Counted from the first letter of the stretch, positions 30,571 through 39,828 are shown. The stretch: 64,000 bases of DNA from JBEIHX01 sp040381075 (GCA_040381075.1 JBEIHX010000004.1:62001-126000); one strand, 5' to 3'. The notes: a model not told the origin generated them from the letters alone. Translations and numbers: made by a program.

Positions 30571-31833
30571 TCAGGCCAGCGCGGCTGCGAAGCGCCCGGC
30601 CGCCTTCAGCCCGACCTTCGGACCAAGCGCGACCGCGGCAGCCGGCCCCGTGAGCGCCGTCCCCAGAACAGCGCGCACGTCATCGGGCGAAACAGCCTCA
30701 ACCCCGGCAAGAACGTCCTCAAGACTGCGCACCGCCCGGTGCAGAAGGATCTGCCCCGCAGCACCCTCGCAGCGCGCCAGCGGGCTCTCCGCAGAGGTCA
30801 TGAGCGCCGTCTCCAACAACGCCTTGGCCCGCGCCAGCTCGTCTGCCGAAGGCCCCTCGTCGGCAAGCCGGACAATCTCACCGGCAGTCACCGCCGCGAC
30901 CTCAGCCGCATCGCCCGGCGCAGCAGCCGCGTAGAAGCCGAAACGCCCCACGTCGCCATATCCGTCATAGTAGGCGTCGATGGCGTAGGCGAGACCGCGC
31001 TTCTCACGTACCTCCTGAAACAGGCGCGAGGCCATGCCGCCGCCCAGGATCTCCGCCGCCACCCGCGCCGCATACACCGTGCGATCGCGTGCCCCGGGCG
31101 CCGGCAGGGAGGCCGCGAAATGACACTGCTCAATGCGCCGCGCCTCCACCGCAACGCCGCCGCGTGCGTGCGCCGGCGCCGCCCCGTCCGACGCATGGCC
31201 CGGCGCCAACGCTGCGAAGCGCCGCTCGGCGAACGCACGTACAGCGCCCCTATCAACCGCCCCGCTCGCCGCCACAACGATCCGCTCCGGCGTGTAATGC
31301 GCAAGCCGGAAGGCCGCGAGATCAGCCGGAGCCAGCGCGCTGACGCTCTCGCGCGTCCCCAGGATCGGCCGACCGAGGGGCTGATCCGGGAACACAGTCT
31401 GCTGATGGAGTTCGAAGATATGATCATCCGGCGTATCCGCGCTTTCGCCGATCTCCTGGATCACCACCTTCTTCTCGCGCTCGAGTTCGGCGGCATCCAG
31501 CGTGGGCGCCAGAACAAGATCCGCCAGCAGCTCGAAGGCCGCAATCGTTCGGCTCTCCAGAACCCGCGCATAGTACCCGGTCCGCTCGTAGCCGGTGCCC
31601 GCGTTCATGGACGCGCCAAGCGCCTCCATGGCCTCAGCCACAGCTCTGGCGTCGCGACCGGCGGCCCCCTTGAACGCCATGTGCTCGAACAGATGGCACA
31701 CGCCGTTCTCGCGCACCGTTTCAAACCGCGCTCCGACGCCGACCCAGACCCCAATCGCCGCACTCTTCAATCCCGGCATGGGGTCAATCCAGACCCGCAC
31801 GCCGTTGTCGAGCGTCATGAATTCGGTGTTCAT
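30571..31833 (-). CDS. M16 family zinc peptidase (mitochondrial-processing-peptidase-like)
   Basis: 420 residues. The inverted zinc motif H47-L-F-E50-H51 sits in CHLFEHMAFKG, and VVIQEIGES downstream offers the third ligand. The C-terminal inactive half of the M16 fold follows (EILGGGMASRLFQEVREKRGLAYAI). This short, soluble M16B form without a signal peptide is widespread in alphaproteobacteria and resembles the beta subunit of mitochondrial processing peptidase. Its cellular role is poorly defined. It overlaps thrC by 4 bases (ATGA), as is common in the group. Confidence 0.92.
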   Translation of the reverse strand: MNTEFMTLDNGVRVWIDPMPGLKSAAIGVWVGVGARFETVRENGVCHLFEHMAFKGAAGRDARAVAEAMEALGASMNAGTGYERTGYYARVLESRTIAAFELLADLVLAPTLDAAELEREKKVVIQEIGESADTPDDHIFELHQQTVFPDQPLGRPILGTRESVSALAPADLAAFRLAHYTPERIVVAASGAVDRGAVRAFAERRFAALAPGHASDGAAPAHARGGVAVEARRIEQCHFAASLPAPGARDRTVYAARVAAEILGGGMASRLFQEVREKRGLAYAIDAYYDGYGDVGRFGFYAAAAPGDAAEVAAVTAGEIVRLADEGPSADELARAKALLETALMTSAESPLARCEGAAGQILLHRAVRSLEDVLAGVEAVSPDDVRAVLGTALTGPAAAVALGPKVGLKAAGRFAAALA

Positions 31834-33227
31834 GCCCCGAGCACCGCAAGGATTGCGGCCTTCACCGCAGCCGAATCGCCACCAACCGGCGTTATGCGCT
31901 CAGCGCGCTGATAAAGATCCGACGCGTGACCGGGAAGATCAGGGCGCAGGCCCAGCGCCGCCTCGACGGTTTCAGGAAACTTCGCCGGGTGCGCAGTCGC
32001 CAGCAGCACGCACGCCCCGCCATCACTCCGGGGCCGCAGGCGCACGCTATAGCCGACTGCAGTATGCGGACACAAAACTTCGCTGCAGACGGCGTGCGCC
32101 TCCTGCATGGCGATGCGTGTCGCACGGTCGTCGACCCCTGCGCCGGCATAGTGCTGCATCAAGAAGGCATGGGCCTCCTGTCCCAGCTCATAGGCGCCCG
32201 CCTGCGCAAACGCATCATAGAGTGGTTTCAACCGGTCACCGCGCCGGCCAACAGCCTCAAACACGATGCGTTCGAAGTTACTCGCCACCGTGATGTCCAT
32301 CGCAGGACTGAGTGTCGCCCTGCTGGCGTCCGCACGCTGGTAAACCCCGCTCGCCAGGGCCTGCGCGACGCCATCATTGGCGTTGGTCGCGATCATGATG
32401 CGCCCGATCGGCGCTCCGATGCGCTTGGCCGCATAGCCGGCGAAGGCGTCTCCGAAATTGCCGCTCGGCACGGTGAAATCCACTGGTCCGCCGGCCGACA
32501 ATGCACATGCGGCGACGACATAATAAACGGCCTGCGCAACGATCCGGGCCCAGTTGATCGAATTGACAGGCGACAGGCGGGTCGCCGCGACAAATGACGC
32601 ATCGGCCAGCAACGTCTTGACGATCGCCTGGGCCGCATCGAAATCCCCGTCGATGGCGAAGGCATGAACATTGCCCGCGCCCGAGCCGGTCATGAACCGA
32701 CGCTGCACGTCCGACACCCGGCCGGCGGGCAGAAGGACGAACACCTGCATGCCCGCGCGCCCCTTCAACGCCTCCACCGCAGCCCCGCCTGTGTCCCCGC
32801 TGGTTGCGCAGATGACCGACAATGCGTCGCCAGTCTTCGCAAGCACCTGCTCGTAGAGCTGCGCGATGAGCTGCATCGCCACGTCCTTGAACGCCAGCGA
32901 CGGACCCTGGGCAAGGTCGAGAAGCCACCCTCCAGGTTCGATCTGGCGCAACGGAGTAATTGAAGGGTGGGCCCACTGGGCGCCATAGGCGCGCGCGGCG
33001 ATCTGTGCGCACGCCTGCGCCGACAGATCATCGCCGGCGAAGGCGCTCAAAACCGCCGCCGCAGTCTCCGCATACGGCGCCTGGGCGGCCCGGCGCAGAA
33101 CCTCTCGCGACAGGTGCGGCCACTCGACAGGCGTGTAAAGGCCGCCATCCGGCGCAAGGCCGGTCATCACCGCGGCGAGAAAGCCCACACGCGGGCTCTG
33201 CCCGCGGGTTGACCGGTAGGCCATCAC
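31830..33227 (-). CDS. thrC: Threonine synthase
   Basis: A 465-residue PLP enzyme of the long threonine synthase class. YRSTRGQSPRVGFLAAVMTG opens it, K114 in SLAFKDVAMQL binds PLP, and CATSGDTGGAAVEAL and VPSGNFGDAFAGY are conserved. It converts O-phosphohomoserine to threonine and phosphate. It overlaps SURF1 upstream and the M16 gene downstream by 4 bases each, so an amino-acid enzyme is embedded in the oxidase transcription unit. Confidence 0.96.
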   Translation of the reverse strand: MMAYRSTRGQSPRVGFLAAVMTGLAPDGGLYTPVEWPHLSREVLRRAAQAPYAETAAAVLSAFAGDDLSAQACAQIAARAYGAQWAHPSITPLRQIEPGGWLLDLAQGPSLAFKDVAMQLIAQLYEQVLAKTGDALSVICATSGDTGGAAVEALKGRAGMQVFVLLPAGRVSDVQRRFMTGSGAGNVHAFAIDGDFDAAQAIVKTLLADASFVAATRLSPVNSINWARIVAQAVYYVVAACALSAGGPVDFTVPSGNFGDAFAGYAAKRIGAPIGRIMIATNANDGVAQALASGVYQRADASRATLSPAMDITVASNFERIVFEAVGRRGDRLKPLYDAFAQAGAYELGQEAHAFLMQHYAGAGVDDRATRIAMQEAHAVCSEVLCPHTAVGYSVRLRPRSDGGACVLLATAHPAKFPETVEAALGLRPDLPGHASDLYQRAERITPVGGDSAAVKAAILAVLGA

Positions 33228-33946
33228 CGGACGGTCTTTCGCGTCAGGGCGAAACGGCCGGCCCGCACATGCCAGGCGACGTAGACGCCGAGGAGTGTGA
33301 GCGCGAGGCCGAACCAGGTGAGCGCATAGCCGACATGCTGCACCGGCGCGAGCATCGCCAGCGTCGGATCGGCGCGCGGATTGCGCGCCCCATCCTCCAG
33401 AGGATCCTCTGCGACCCAGAACGGCGCCGCCGCGCCAAGCCCTGCCGCAGCAGCAAGCGCGTGGGGGTCAATTGCATACCATTGGCCTTTCTGCGGAGCG
33501 GCCTGCGGCGTGAAGCCGTTGCCCCGCCAGGCCAGCCGCACGGCGCCGGTGACGGAAACCCGACCGCTGCGCGCATCCTCGCCCCAGCCATCCCGTGCTC
33601 CGACCTTGCGTCCACGATCAACCCAGACCACGCCAAGATCGGTGCGCACCGGGGCCAGCGCCACCCAGGGCCGCTCAGGATCACCGCCCACGAAATAGCG
33701 CTGGATACGCTCAGGCTCGATCACGCCCTCGATCACCACGCGGCGAAACTCCACGTCCTGGCCGGCCGCCATGGCGCCGACAATGTCTCCCGGCGCGCGC
33801 GCCGGCGCAGTGCGCGCCGCTTCAAGACGGGCGATCAGATCCCGTTTCCAGGCGAACCGCTGAAGCTGCCATAGACCGAGAGCAACCAGAACCGCGAGCG
33901 CCACAGCCGCGACGACGCTCATCACCGGCTGGGGACGAAACGTCAC
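33224..33946 (-). CDS. SURF1 family cytochrome oxidase assembly protein
   Basis: 240 residues with the SURF1 layout: one membrane helix near the N-terminus (VVAAVALAVLVALGLWQLQR), a periplasmic domain with VWVDRG and GQWYAID, and a second helix at the end (YALTWFGLALTLLGVYVAW). SURF1 (Shy1) proteins help insert heme a into oxidase subunit I. It follows ctaE and overlaps thrC by ATGA. Confidence 0.94.
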   Translation of the reverse strand: MTFRPQPVMSVVAAVALAVLVALGLWQLQRFAWKRDLIARLEAARTAPARAPGDIVGAMAAGQDVEFRRVVIEGVIEPERIQRYFVGGDPERPWVALAPVRTDLGVVWVDRGRKVGARDGWGEDARSGRVSVTGAVRLAWRGNGFTPQAAPQKGQWYAIDPHALAAAAGLGAAAPFWVAEDPLEDGARNPRADPTLAMLAPVQHVGYALTWFGLALTLLGVYVAWHVRAGRFALTRKTVR

Positions 33947-33993
33947 TGAGCAAACCGCCTCTCACGCAGCCCCCACGCGCAGGGGACCGGCGC

Positions 33994-34029
33994 CATGCAG
34001 AGGCGCCACGTCATGCAGAGGCGCGACGC
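33994..34029. repeat. Tandem repeat, 2 x 18 bp
   Basis: Units CATGCAGAGGCGCCACGT and CATGCAGAGGCGCGACGC in the 156-bp gap between ctaE and SURF1. Confidence 0.75.
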
Positions 34030-34102
34030 AAAGGCGCCCGGCGCCAGCGCGCTGCTGCGCGCCGAACGCCGCGTGATGATGCGCGCCCCCGAGCGCGCAC
34101 GC

Positions 34103-34975
34103 TCAGCCATACGCAACGTAAATGAAGGCAAAGAGGAAGAGCCACACCACGTCAACGAAGTGCCAGTACCACGCGGCAGCCTCGAACCCGAAATGCTTCT
34201 GCGGCGTGAACTGACCGGCGAGCAGACGCAGCAGACATACGGTCAGGAAGATCGTCCCAATGACCACGTGCGCGCCGTGAAACCCCGTCGCCATAAAGAA
34301 GGTCGACCCGTAGAGACCGGCCGGCCCGCCGCCGAAACCGAACTGGGCGTGGCTGTATTCGATGACCTGCAGCACGGTGAAGGTCACCCCGAGGATGACG
34401 GTCAGCAGGAGCCCCCAGGTCGCGCCATTCCGGTCGCCGTGCTGCAGCGCATGATGCGCCCAGGTGACCGTGGTGCCGGACAGCAGCAGCACCAGGGTGT
34501 TCATCAACGGGAGGTGGAAGGGATCAAATGTCTCGATGCCCTTCGGCGGCCAGGTCTGGAAGGCCTGCGCAACAGCCTCATCGGTCGATGTCTGGCGCAG
34601 CTCGTGGAAGAGCGCGAGATCGAAAAACGCCCAGAACCATGCCGCAAAGAACATCACCTCGGAGGCGATGAACAGGATCATGCCATATCGCAGACCGATG
34701 TCCACGACAGGAGTGTGGTCGCCCTGCCGGCTCTCCTTCACCACGTCTCCCCACCAGCCGATCATGGTGTAGACGATCATGGCCAGCCCAAGCAGCAGCA
34801 CCCACGGCTGGCTCTTGCCGAAGAGGACGTAGAGATTGGAGGCCTCATCATCCACAAAACCGTGCATGAACGCCACGCCGCCGATGGCGAGAATGAACAC
34901 CGCCAGCGAGCCGACAAACGGCCACGGGCTCGGATTGACGAGATGATAATCGTGTTTGACCGCGCCTGACGCCAT
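34103..34975 (-). CDS. ctaE: Cytochrome c oxidase subunit III
   Basis: 290 residues with seven membrane helices. Conserved CoxC sequence includes HDYHLVNPSPWPFVGS, EVMFFAAWFWAFF with the membrane carboxylate, THHALQHGDR-type sequence in AHHALQHGDR, and GFHGAHVVIGT. Subunit III stabilises the aa3 oxidase and its proton uptake. It is part of ctaC-ctaD-ctaB-coxF-ctaG-ctaE on the minus strand, 187 bases after ctaG. Confidence 0.97.
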   Translation of the reverse strand: MASGAVKHDYHLVNPSPWPFVGSLAVFILAIGGVAFMHGFVDDEASNLYVLFGKSQPWVLLLGLAMIVYTMIGWWGDVVKESRQGDHTPVVDIGLRYGMILFIASEVMFFAAWFWAFFDLALFHELRQTSTDEAVAQAFQTWPPKGIETFDPFHLPLMNTLVLLLSGTTVTWAHHALQHGDRNGATWGLLLTVILGVTFTVLQVIEYSHAQFGFGGGPAGLYGSTFFMATGFHGAHVVIGTIFLTVCLLRLLAGQFTPQKHFGFEAAAWYWHFVDVVWLFLFAFIYVAYG

Positions 34976-35146
34976 CGCTGTTCAACCCCCGTATGCCGGA
35001 CAACCGCCGTTGCCCGGATGTTTAGACCGCGTCGCTTCGAGCCGGCAAGACCGCGACGCGCCATTGGCTGCCCCGATCGGGACAATCCACCCGGTCACGA
35101 CACGCGCCGGAGGAAAGCCCCGTCGGCCCGCCCAGATCATATGCGC

Positions 35147-35174
35147 CCTCACTGTGCCCGCCTCACTGTGCCCG
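35147..35174. repeat. Tandem repeat, 2 x 14 bp, covering the ctaG stop codon
   Basis: Two exact copies of CCTCACTGTGCCCG. The second copy contains the ctaG stop codon (35163-35165), so a change in copy number would leave the stop but alter what follows. Confidence 0.8.
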
Positions 35175-35786
35175 CCTCGCCGTGGCCCCGACCGGGCCGG
35201 GCGCGCTTGCAGATGGTTGCGGCAGCGCTCCATCCTTGGCTTCAAAGAACGTGTAGGACAGGGTTACGCTCTCGACCTGATCCATCAGTCGACGGTCTTC
35301 GATCTGTGGATCAACGAAGAACACAACTGGAAGCTCCAACGCTTCGCCGGGCTGCACCGTGCGCGGCTCAAAGCAGAAGCATTCCAGCTTCATGAAATAG
35401 GGGCCCATCATGTCGGGCTGGACATTGTACGTCGCCACAATGCGCACCGGGCGTTCGCCGTGATTGATCAAACGATAGAAGGCAAGACCGGTTTCCCCGA
35501 CGTGCAGCGTACGCGACACCTCGTCAGGCTTGAACTCGATCGCAAGTCCCGGCGCGACATTTGCGTCGAACCGCACTTCCATGGAGCGTGCAAGGACCTT
35601 CTTGGGCGCACCGGCGGCGACCTGGGTGGTGCCGCCGAAACCGGTCAGACGACAGAACGCATCGTACAGCGGCGCTGCGGCGAACGACGCGCCAAGCATC
35701 ACGAGCACGACGCCGGCGGACACGATGGCGGGCGCGAGAAATCGCCGACGGGCGGTGGCGGACGACGGCGCGGCAGACCCCTGCAT
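35163..35786 (-). CDS. ctaG: Cytochrome c oxidase assembly protein CtaG/Cox11
   Basis: 207 residues. One N-terminal membrane helix (about 18-40) anchors a periplasmic domain beginning PLYDAFCRLTGFGGTTQ. The copper-binding C-F-C pair is in LECFCFE, and PVVFFVDPQ is conserved. It delivers copper to the CuB site of subunit I. The last 25 residues are low-complexity, and the stop codon lies in a tandem repeat. Confidence 0.96.
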   Translation of the reverse strand: MQGSAAPSSATARRRFLAPAIVSAGVVLVMLGASFAAAPLYDAFCRLTGFGGTTQVAAGAPKKVLARSMEVRFDANVAPGLAIEFKPDEVSRTLHVGETGLAFYRLINHGERPVRIVATYNVQPDMMGPYFMKLECFCFEPRTVQPGEALELPVVFFVDPQIEDRRLMDQVESVTLSYTFFEAKDGALPQPSASAPGPVGATARRAQ

Positions 35787-35793
35787 GATCCCC

Positions 35794-35979
35794 TCAGAAC
35801 GGCCTGTTGAGCACGTCGCCCTGAAGCCGGGCGAGCGTCACGACAAAGATCAGAACAACAAATCCGGCCAGCGCCAGGGCGAGAGCCACATTGCGTCGGC
35901 GGCGCGCATGGCGCTGCGCCTGGTCCTCGGCCACAAACCCGGACACCTCCGCGCTGCGCGCCTCCTCTCCGCCGGTCAT
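35794..35979 (-). CDS. Small CoxF-like membrane protein of the oxidase operon
   Basis: 61 residues from the ATG at 35979, chosen because it overlaps the ctaB stop by 4 bases; a longer frame runs into ctaB. A charged N-terminus is followed by an RRRRN stretch, one membrane helix (VALALALAGFVVLIFVVTLA) and the ending VLNRPF. Small proteins with this shape and the VLNRP ending are found between ctaB and ctaG in alphaproteobacteria (CoxF). The function is not established; a role in oxidase assembly is assumed from position. Confidence 0.8.
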   Translation of the reverse strand: MTGGEEARSAEVSGFVAEDQAQRHARRRRNVALALALAGFVVLIFVVTLARLQGDVLNRPF

Positions 35980-37007
35980 GCGCCACTCCCTTCGACCGCG
36001 CCGACCCACCCGCTGAGCCACGGGACCGGCGCATGGAGGCCCAACCCGTGCTCGGCCAGCAGGGCGGCGAACACCACGAACAGATACAGGATCGAGAAGG
36101 CGAACAGGTCGCGCGCCGCGCGCTGGTCCGCCGCCGTGGCGGCATACAGGTCAAGCCCGGTCGGATCCGGCGCATCTCCCGCCCGTGAGCGGGCCACCCG
36201 GACCGCGAGCACGAGAAACAGGGCGCCCGTAAAACCGGCGGCCGCGGTGTAGATCTGCCCGCCGAGCCCCGTCAACGCCGGCGCCAGACCGAGCGGAACC
36301 ATCACACTCGAATAGAGCAGGATCTGCAGGCGCGTATGCGCCGCGCCATGGGTGACCGGCAGCATCGGGACGCCCGCCTCGCGGTAGTCCTGTGACCGCA
36401 ACAGCGACAACGCCCAAAAGTGCGGCGGGGTCCAGAAAAAGATGATCGCCACCAGAATCAGCGGATCAATCGTCAGGCTGTTGGTTGCTCCCGCCCAGGC
36501 GATCGCCGGCGGCAGAGCCCCGGCGAGACCGCCAATCACAATGTTCTGCGCCGTCGCCCGCTTCAGCCACATCGTATAGACGACGGCGTAGAAGACGATT
36601 GTAAATGCAAGCAACGCCGCCGCCAGCACATTGGCCGCCAGCAGCATGGTGATCACCGACAGGGCGGACACCACGAGACCAAGCGCGAGCGCTTCTTCTT
36701 TCGCAACAGCCCCTGCCGGGATCGGCCGCATCCGGGTGCGCGACATCTTCGCGTCAATGTCGGCGTCGAACCACTGGTTCAGCGCACCGGCCGCGCCAGC
36801 GCCGCAGGCGATGGCGAAAATCATCGCCGCGCCCAGCACCGGGTCAACGCCGCCCGGCGCCGCAGCGAGACCGGCAAGCCCTGTGAACACCACAAGCGAC
36901 ATCACCCGCGGCTTCATCAAGGCGACGTAGTCTCCCGCCCCCGCAGACCTGGCCGGTCGTTGCGGCGGATGCGCCTTCTCATCGTAGGGGACACTGAGGT
37001 CGGTCAT
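35976..37007 (-). CDS. ctaB: Protoheme IX farnesyltransferase
   Basis: 343 residues with about nine membrane helices. The UbiA-family active-site motif is NQWFDADIDAKMSRTRMRP, and the second polar loop lies near SLLRSQDYREAGVPMLPV. It converts heme B to heme O, the first step to heme A for the oxidase. Transcribed after ctaD with a 102-bp gap that holds strong stem-loops. Confidence 0.96.
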   Translation of the reverse strand: MTDLSVPYDEKAHPPQRPARSAGAGDYVALMKPRVMSLVVFTGLAGLAAAPGGVDPVLGAAMIFAIACGAGAAGALNQWFDADIDAKMSRTRMRPIPAGAVAKEEALALGLVVSALSVITMLLAANVLAAALLAFTIVFYAVVYTMWLKRATAQNIVIGGLAGALPPAIAWAGATNSLTIDPLILVAIIFFWTPPHFWALSLLRSQDYREAGVPMLPVTHGAAHTRLQILLYSSVMVPLGLAPALTGLGGQIYTAAAGFTGALFLVLAVRVARSRAGDAPDPTGLDLYAATAADQRAARDLFAFSILYLFVVFAALLAEHGLGLHAPVPWLSGWVGAVEGSGA

Positions 37008-37037
37008 GGCTGCTTGGGGTCAGACTGCCTTGGGAAC

Positions 37038-37098
37038 GCAGTGGGGAAGGAGCCGTCCGGGCGGCGCATCCGGGCGCTCAGCCCGGACGCACCACTGC
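37038..37098. other. Nested stem-loops between ctaD and ctaB
   Basis: An inner inverted repeat GTCCGGGC/GCCCGGAC (37055-37062, 37081-37088) lies inside an outer one, GCAGTGG/CCACTGC (37038-37044, 37092-37098). A competing 7-bp hairpin with arms TCCGGGC/GCCCGGA is also possible. No T-run follows on the transcript, so this may be a processing or partial-termination element rather than a full terminator. Confidence 0.55.
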
Positions 37099-37109
37099 GA
37101 CACGGCCGA

Positions 37110-38777
37110 TCAGTGACCAGCTTCCGTCTTGCCGCGGAAGTCAGGCAGTTCGTTGAACTGGTGGAACGGCGGGGGCGAAGACAGGGTCCACTCAAGCGTG
37201 GTGGCGCCCTCGCCCCACGGATTGGCCCCGACCTTCCGCCGGACAAGGAAGTGCTCCATCAGCAGGACCAGGAACACAAGCACGCCGACCGCCGTCACCG
37301 CATAGCCGAACGATGACACTGCGTTCCAGTAGGCGTAGCCCTCCGGATAGTCGATGTAGCGTCGCGGCATCCCCTGCAGCCCCAGGAAGTGCTGCGGGAA
37401 GAAGATGATGTTCACCCCGACAAAGGTGATCCAGAAGTGCAGGCCGCCGAGAAAGCCGTTGTACATGTAACCCGACATCTTCGGCAGCCAGTAGTAGAAG
37501 CCCGCGAAAATCGCGAACACCGCACCCATCGACAGCACGTAGTGGAAATGCGCCACCACGTAGTAGGTGTCATGCAACACCTGGTCGATGCCCGCGTTGG
37601 CGAGCACCACTCCGGTCACGCCGCCAAGCGTGAACAGGAAGATGAAGCCAATCGCCCACAGCATCGGCACCTTGAACGAAATCGAGCCGCCCCACATGGT
37701 GGCGATCCAGCTGAAAATCTTCACCCCGGTCGGCACCGCGATGATCATCGTCGCAGCCACGAAGTAGGCCTTCAGGTTAACATCCATCCCCACCGTGTAC
37801 ATGTGGTGCGCCCACACGATGAAGCCGATGAACCCGATCGCAACCATGGCGTAGGCCATGGCGAGATAGCCGAACACGGGCTTGCGCGAGAATGTCGCCA
37901 CGATGTGCGAGATCATGCCGAAACCGGGCAGGATCAGAATGTACACTTCCGGATGACCAAAGAACCAGAACAGGTGCTGATACAGCACCGGATCGCCGCC
38001 CTGGGCCGGATCAAAGAACCCCGTGCCGAAATTGCGGTCCGTGAGCAGCATGGTGAGCGCGCCGGCAAGCACCGGCAGCGACAGCAGCAGCAGGAAGACG
38101 GTGACGAGGATCGACCAGACGAACAGCGGCATCCTGTGCAGCGTCATGCCCGGCGCGCGCATGTTGAAGATCGTGGTGATGAAGTTGATCGCCCCGAGGA
38201 TCGAGCTGATCCCCGCGACGTGCAGCGACAGGATCAGGAGATCCATCGCCGGCCCGGGATGGCCGGACGTCGAGAGCGGCGGATACAGAACCCAGCCGCC
38301 GCCGAAGCCGCTGTACTGGCCAATGCCGGGCACGAAGAACGACACCGTGATGAGACCGAACGACGCCACCAGCAGCCAGAAGGAAATGTTGTTCATGCGC
38401 GGGAACGCCATGTCCGGCGCGCCAATGTGGATCGGCACGAACCAGTTGCCGAACCCGCCGATCATTGCGGGCATCACCATGAAGAAGATCATGATGAGAC
38501 CGTGATAGCTGATCAGCACGTTGTAGAAGTGCTTGGCCGCTTCGATGTCGCCGCCGGTGAATTGCGTCAGAACGCCGATGCCCGGCGCTGCCAGCTCCCA
38601 GCGGATAAGACCTGACATCGCGCCGCCGACGATCCCCGCGAAAATCGCGAAGATCAGGTACATCGTGCCAATGTCCTTGTGGTTCGTGGAATAGACCCAA
38701 CGCTTCCAGTCATACAGCGAGGGACGGTGGTCGTGCCCGTCGTGGGCGTGCTCGCCAGCGTGCGTGTAATCGGTCAT
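37110..38777 (-). CDS. ctaD: Cytochrome c oxidase subunit I
   Basis: 555 residues with twelve membrane helices. The key ligands are present: GHPEVYILILPGFG (CuB histidine, the tyrosine cross-link and the proton-channel glutamate), IVWAHHMYTVGMD (two CuB histidines) and VVAHFHYVLSMG (heme a3 and heme a histidines). The N-terminal DHRPSLYDWKRWVYSTNHKD is typical of alphaproteobacterial aa3 oxidases. It reduces oxygen to water and pumps protons at the inner membrane. Confidence 0.98.
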   Translation of the reverse strand: MTDYTHAGEHAHDGHDHRPSLYDWKRWVYSTNHKDIGTMYLIFAIFAGIVGGAMSGLIRWELAAPGIGVLTQFTGGDIEAAKHFYNVLISYHGLIMIFFMVMPAMIGGFGNWFVPIHIGAPDMAFPRMNNISFWLLVASFGLITVSFFVPGIGQYSGFGGGWVLYPPLSTSGHPGPAMDLLILSLHVAGISSILGAINFITTIFNMRAPGMTLHRMPLFVWSILVTVFLLLLSLPVLAGALTMLLTDRNFGTGFFDPAQGGDPVLYQHLFWFFGHPEVYILILPGFGMISHIVATFSRKPVFGYLAMAYAMVAIGFIGFIVWAHHMYTVGMDVNLKAYFVAATMIIAVPTGVKIFSWIATMWGGSISFKVPMLWAIGFIFLFTLGGVTGVVLANAGIDQVLHDTYYVVAHFHYVLSMGAVFAIFAGFYYWLPKMSGYMYNGFLGGLHFWITFVGVNIIFFPQHFLGLQGMPRRYIDYPEGYAYWNAVSSFGYAVTAVGVLVFLVLLMEHFLVRRKVGANPWGEGATTLEWTLSSPPPFHQFNELPDFRGKTEAGH

Positions 38778-38799
38778 GACGGTTTCTTGGCTCCCAATG

Positions 38800-39684
38800 T
38801 CAGTTCAGAGCGCGCGGCGCAGCGGCGGCGGCGGGCGTATCGTCCACGCGCGCCTGGCGCTCCGGCGGGGTCAGCCCCTGCGCCACCTGTTGCTGCTGGA
38901 TCCAGGCTGCGAATTCGGGCTTGCTCACCACCCGCACTTCGATCGGCATGAACGCATGGTCCTTGCCGCAGAGCTCCGAGCACTGGCCGAAGTAGACGCC
39001 CGGCTTCTCAGCCAGGAACCACGTCGCGTTGAGCCGTCCGGGGATGGCGTCCATCTTGATGCCAAACGCCGGCACGGTCCACGAGTGCAGGACATCCGCG
39101 CCGGTCACCAGAACCCGCACCCGGGTATTTTCCGGAACCACCAGCGCATTGTCTGTGGCGAGGCGGTACTCGTCGCGCGGCCGGCCCGCAGCCGCCACCT
39201 CTTCCTGCGTCAGCATGATCGCATCAAACGAGACGCCGCCGTGATCAGGATACTCATAGGACCAGTACCACTGGTGCCCCGTCGCCTTGATCGTCATCTC
39301 GGCCTTGGCGTGGTCGTCCTCCATGTAGAGCAGTTTGAAGGACGGTACTGCAATCACGATCAGGATGATGATCGGCGCCACCGTCCAGATCACCTCGACG
39401 AGCGTGTTGTGGGTGAACTTGCGGGGCTCGGGATTCGCCTTGGCGTTGTATCTCACCATCACCCAGACGAGCAGCGCCAGCACCAGCGCCGTGATCGCCG
39501 TAATGATCACAAGCACCATGTCGTGAAACGACGACAGCTCCCGCATCACCGGGGTGGCCGCCTGCTGCAGGCCAAGCCCGCCATCGCCTGGTTTGGCCGC
39601 ATAGGCGTTCGCCGCGAACGCCGTCATGCCGAAGCCCGCCAGCGCCCAACGGGCCGACGCCTCAAAGCCCTTCGACTGCTTCAC
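38800..39684 (-). CDS. ctaC: Cytochrome c oxidase subunit II
   Basis: 294 residues. A signal-like N-terminus and two membrane helices precede a cupredoxin domain with the complete CuA site: the histidine in DVLHSWTVPAFGIK and GQCSELCGKDHAFMP with two cysteines, histidine and methionine. It accepts electrons from cytochrome c. It is the first gene of the oxidase operon; the sequence upstream is a long repeat-rich intergenic region. Confidence 0.98.
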   Translation of the reverse strand: MKQSKGFEASARWALAGFGMTAFAANAYAAKPGDGGLGLQQAATPVMRELSSFHDMVLVIITAITALVLALLVWVMVRYNAKANPEPRKFTHNTLVEVIWTVAPIIILIVIAVPSFKLLYMEDDHAKAEMTIKATGHQWYWSYEYPDHGGVSFDAIMLTQEEVAAAGRPRDEYRLATDNALVVPENTRVRVLVTGADVLHSWTVPAFGIKMDAIPGRLNATWFLAEKPGVYFGQCSELCGKDHAFMPIEVRVVSKPEFAAWIQQQQVAQGLTPPERQARVDDTPAAAAAPRALN

Positions 39685-39759
39685 CTGCCCTCTCCCCTCG
39701 CATTGCGTGTCGGCGACTCACGCCACACCACGCATCCTGTCCTGCTCGGCCTGCGGTCC

Positions 39760-39828
39760 TGCATGCAAGTAGGCGCTGCATGCAAGTAGGCGCTGCATGC
39801 AAGCAGGCCCCTGCATGCATGTGCCCCC
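39760..39828. repeat. Tandem repeat, about 4 x 17 bp
   Basis: Two exact units TGCATGCAAGTAGGCGC, a third TGCATGCAAGCAGGCCC, and a degenerate fourth after one extra base. Each unit starts with the palindrome TGCATGCA or close to it. The array lies 76 bases upstream of ctaC. Confidence 0.8.

Noticed and set aside
37389..38615. Long plus-strand ORF (408 codons) opposite ctaD
   Set aside because: It is rich in H, R, E and D in a pattern that mirrors the antisense of a membrane protein. ctaD on the other strand is certain.
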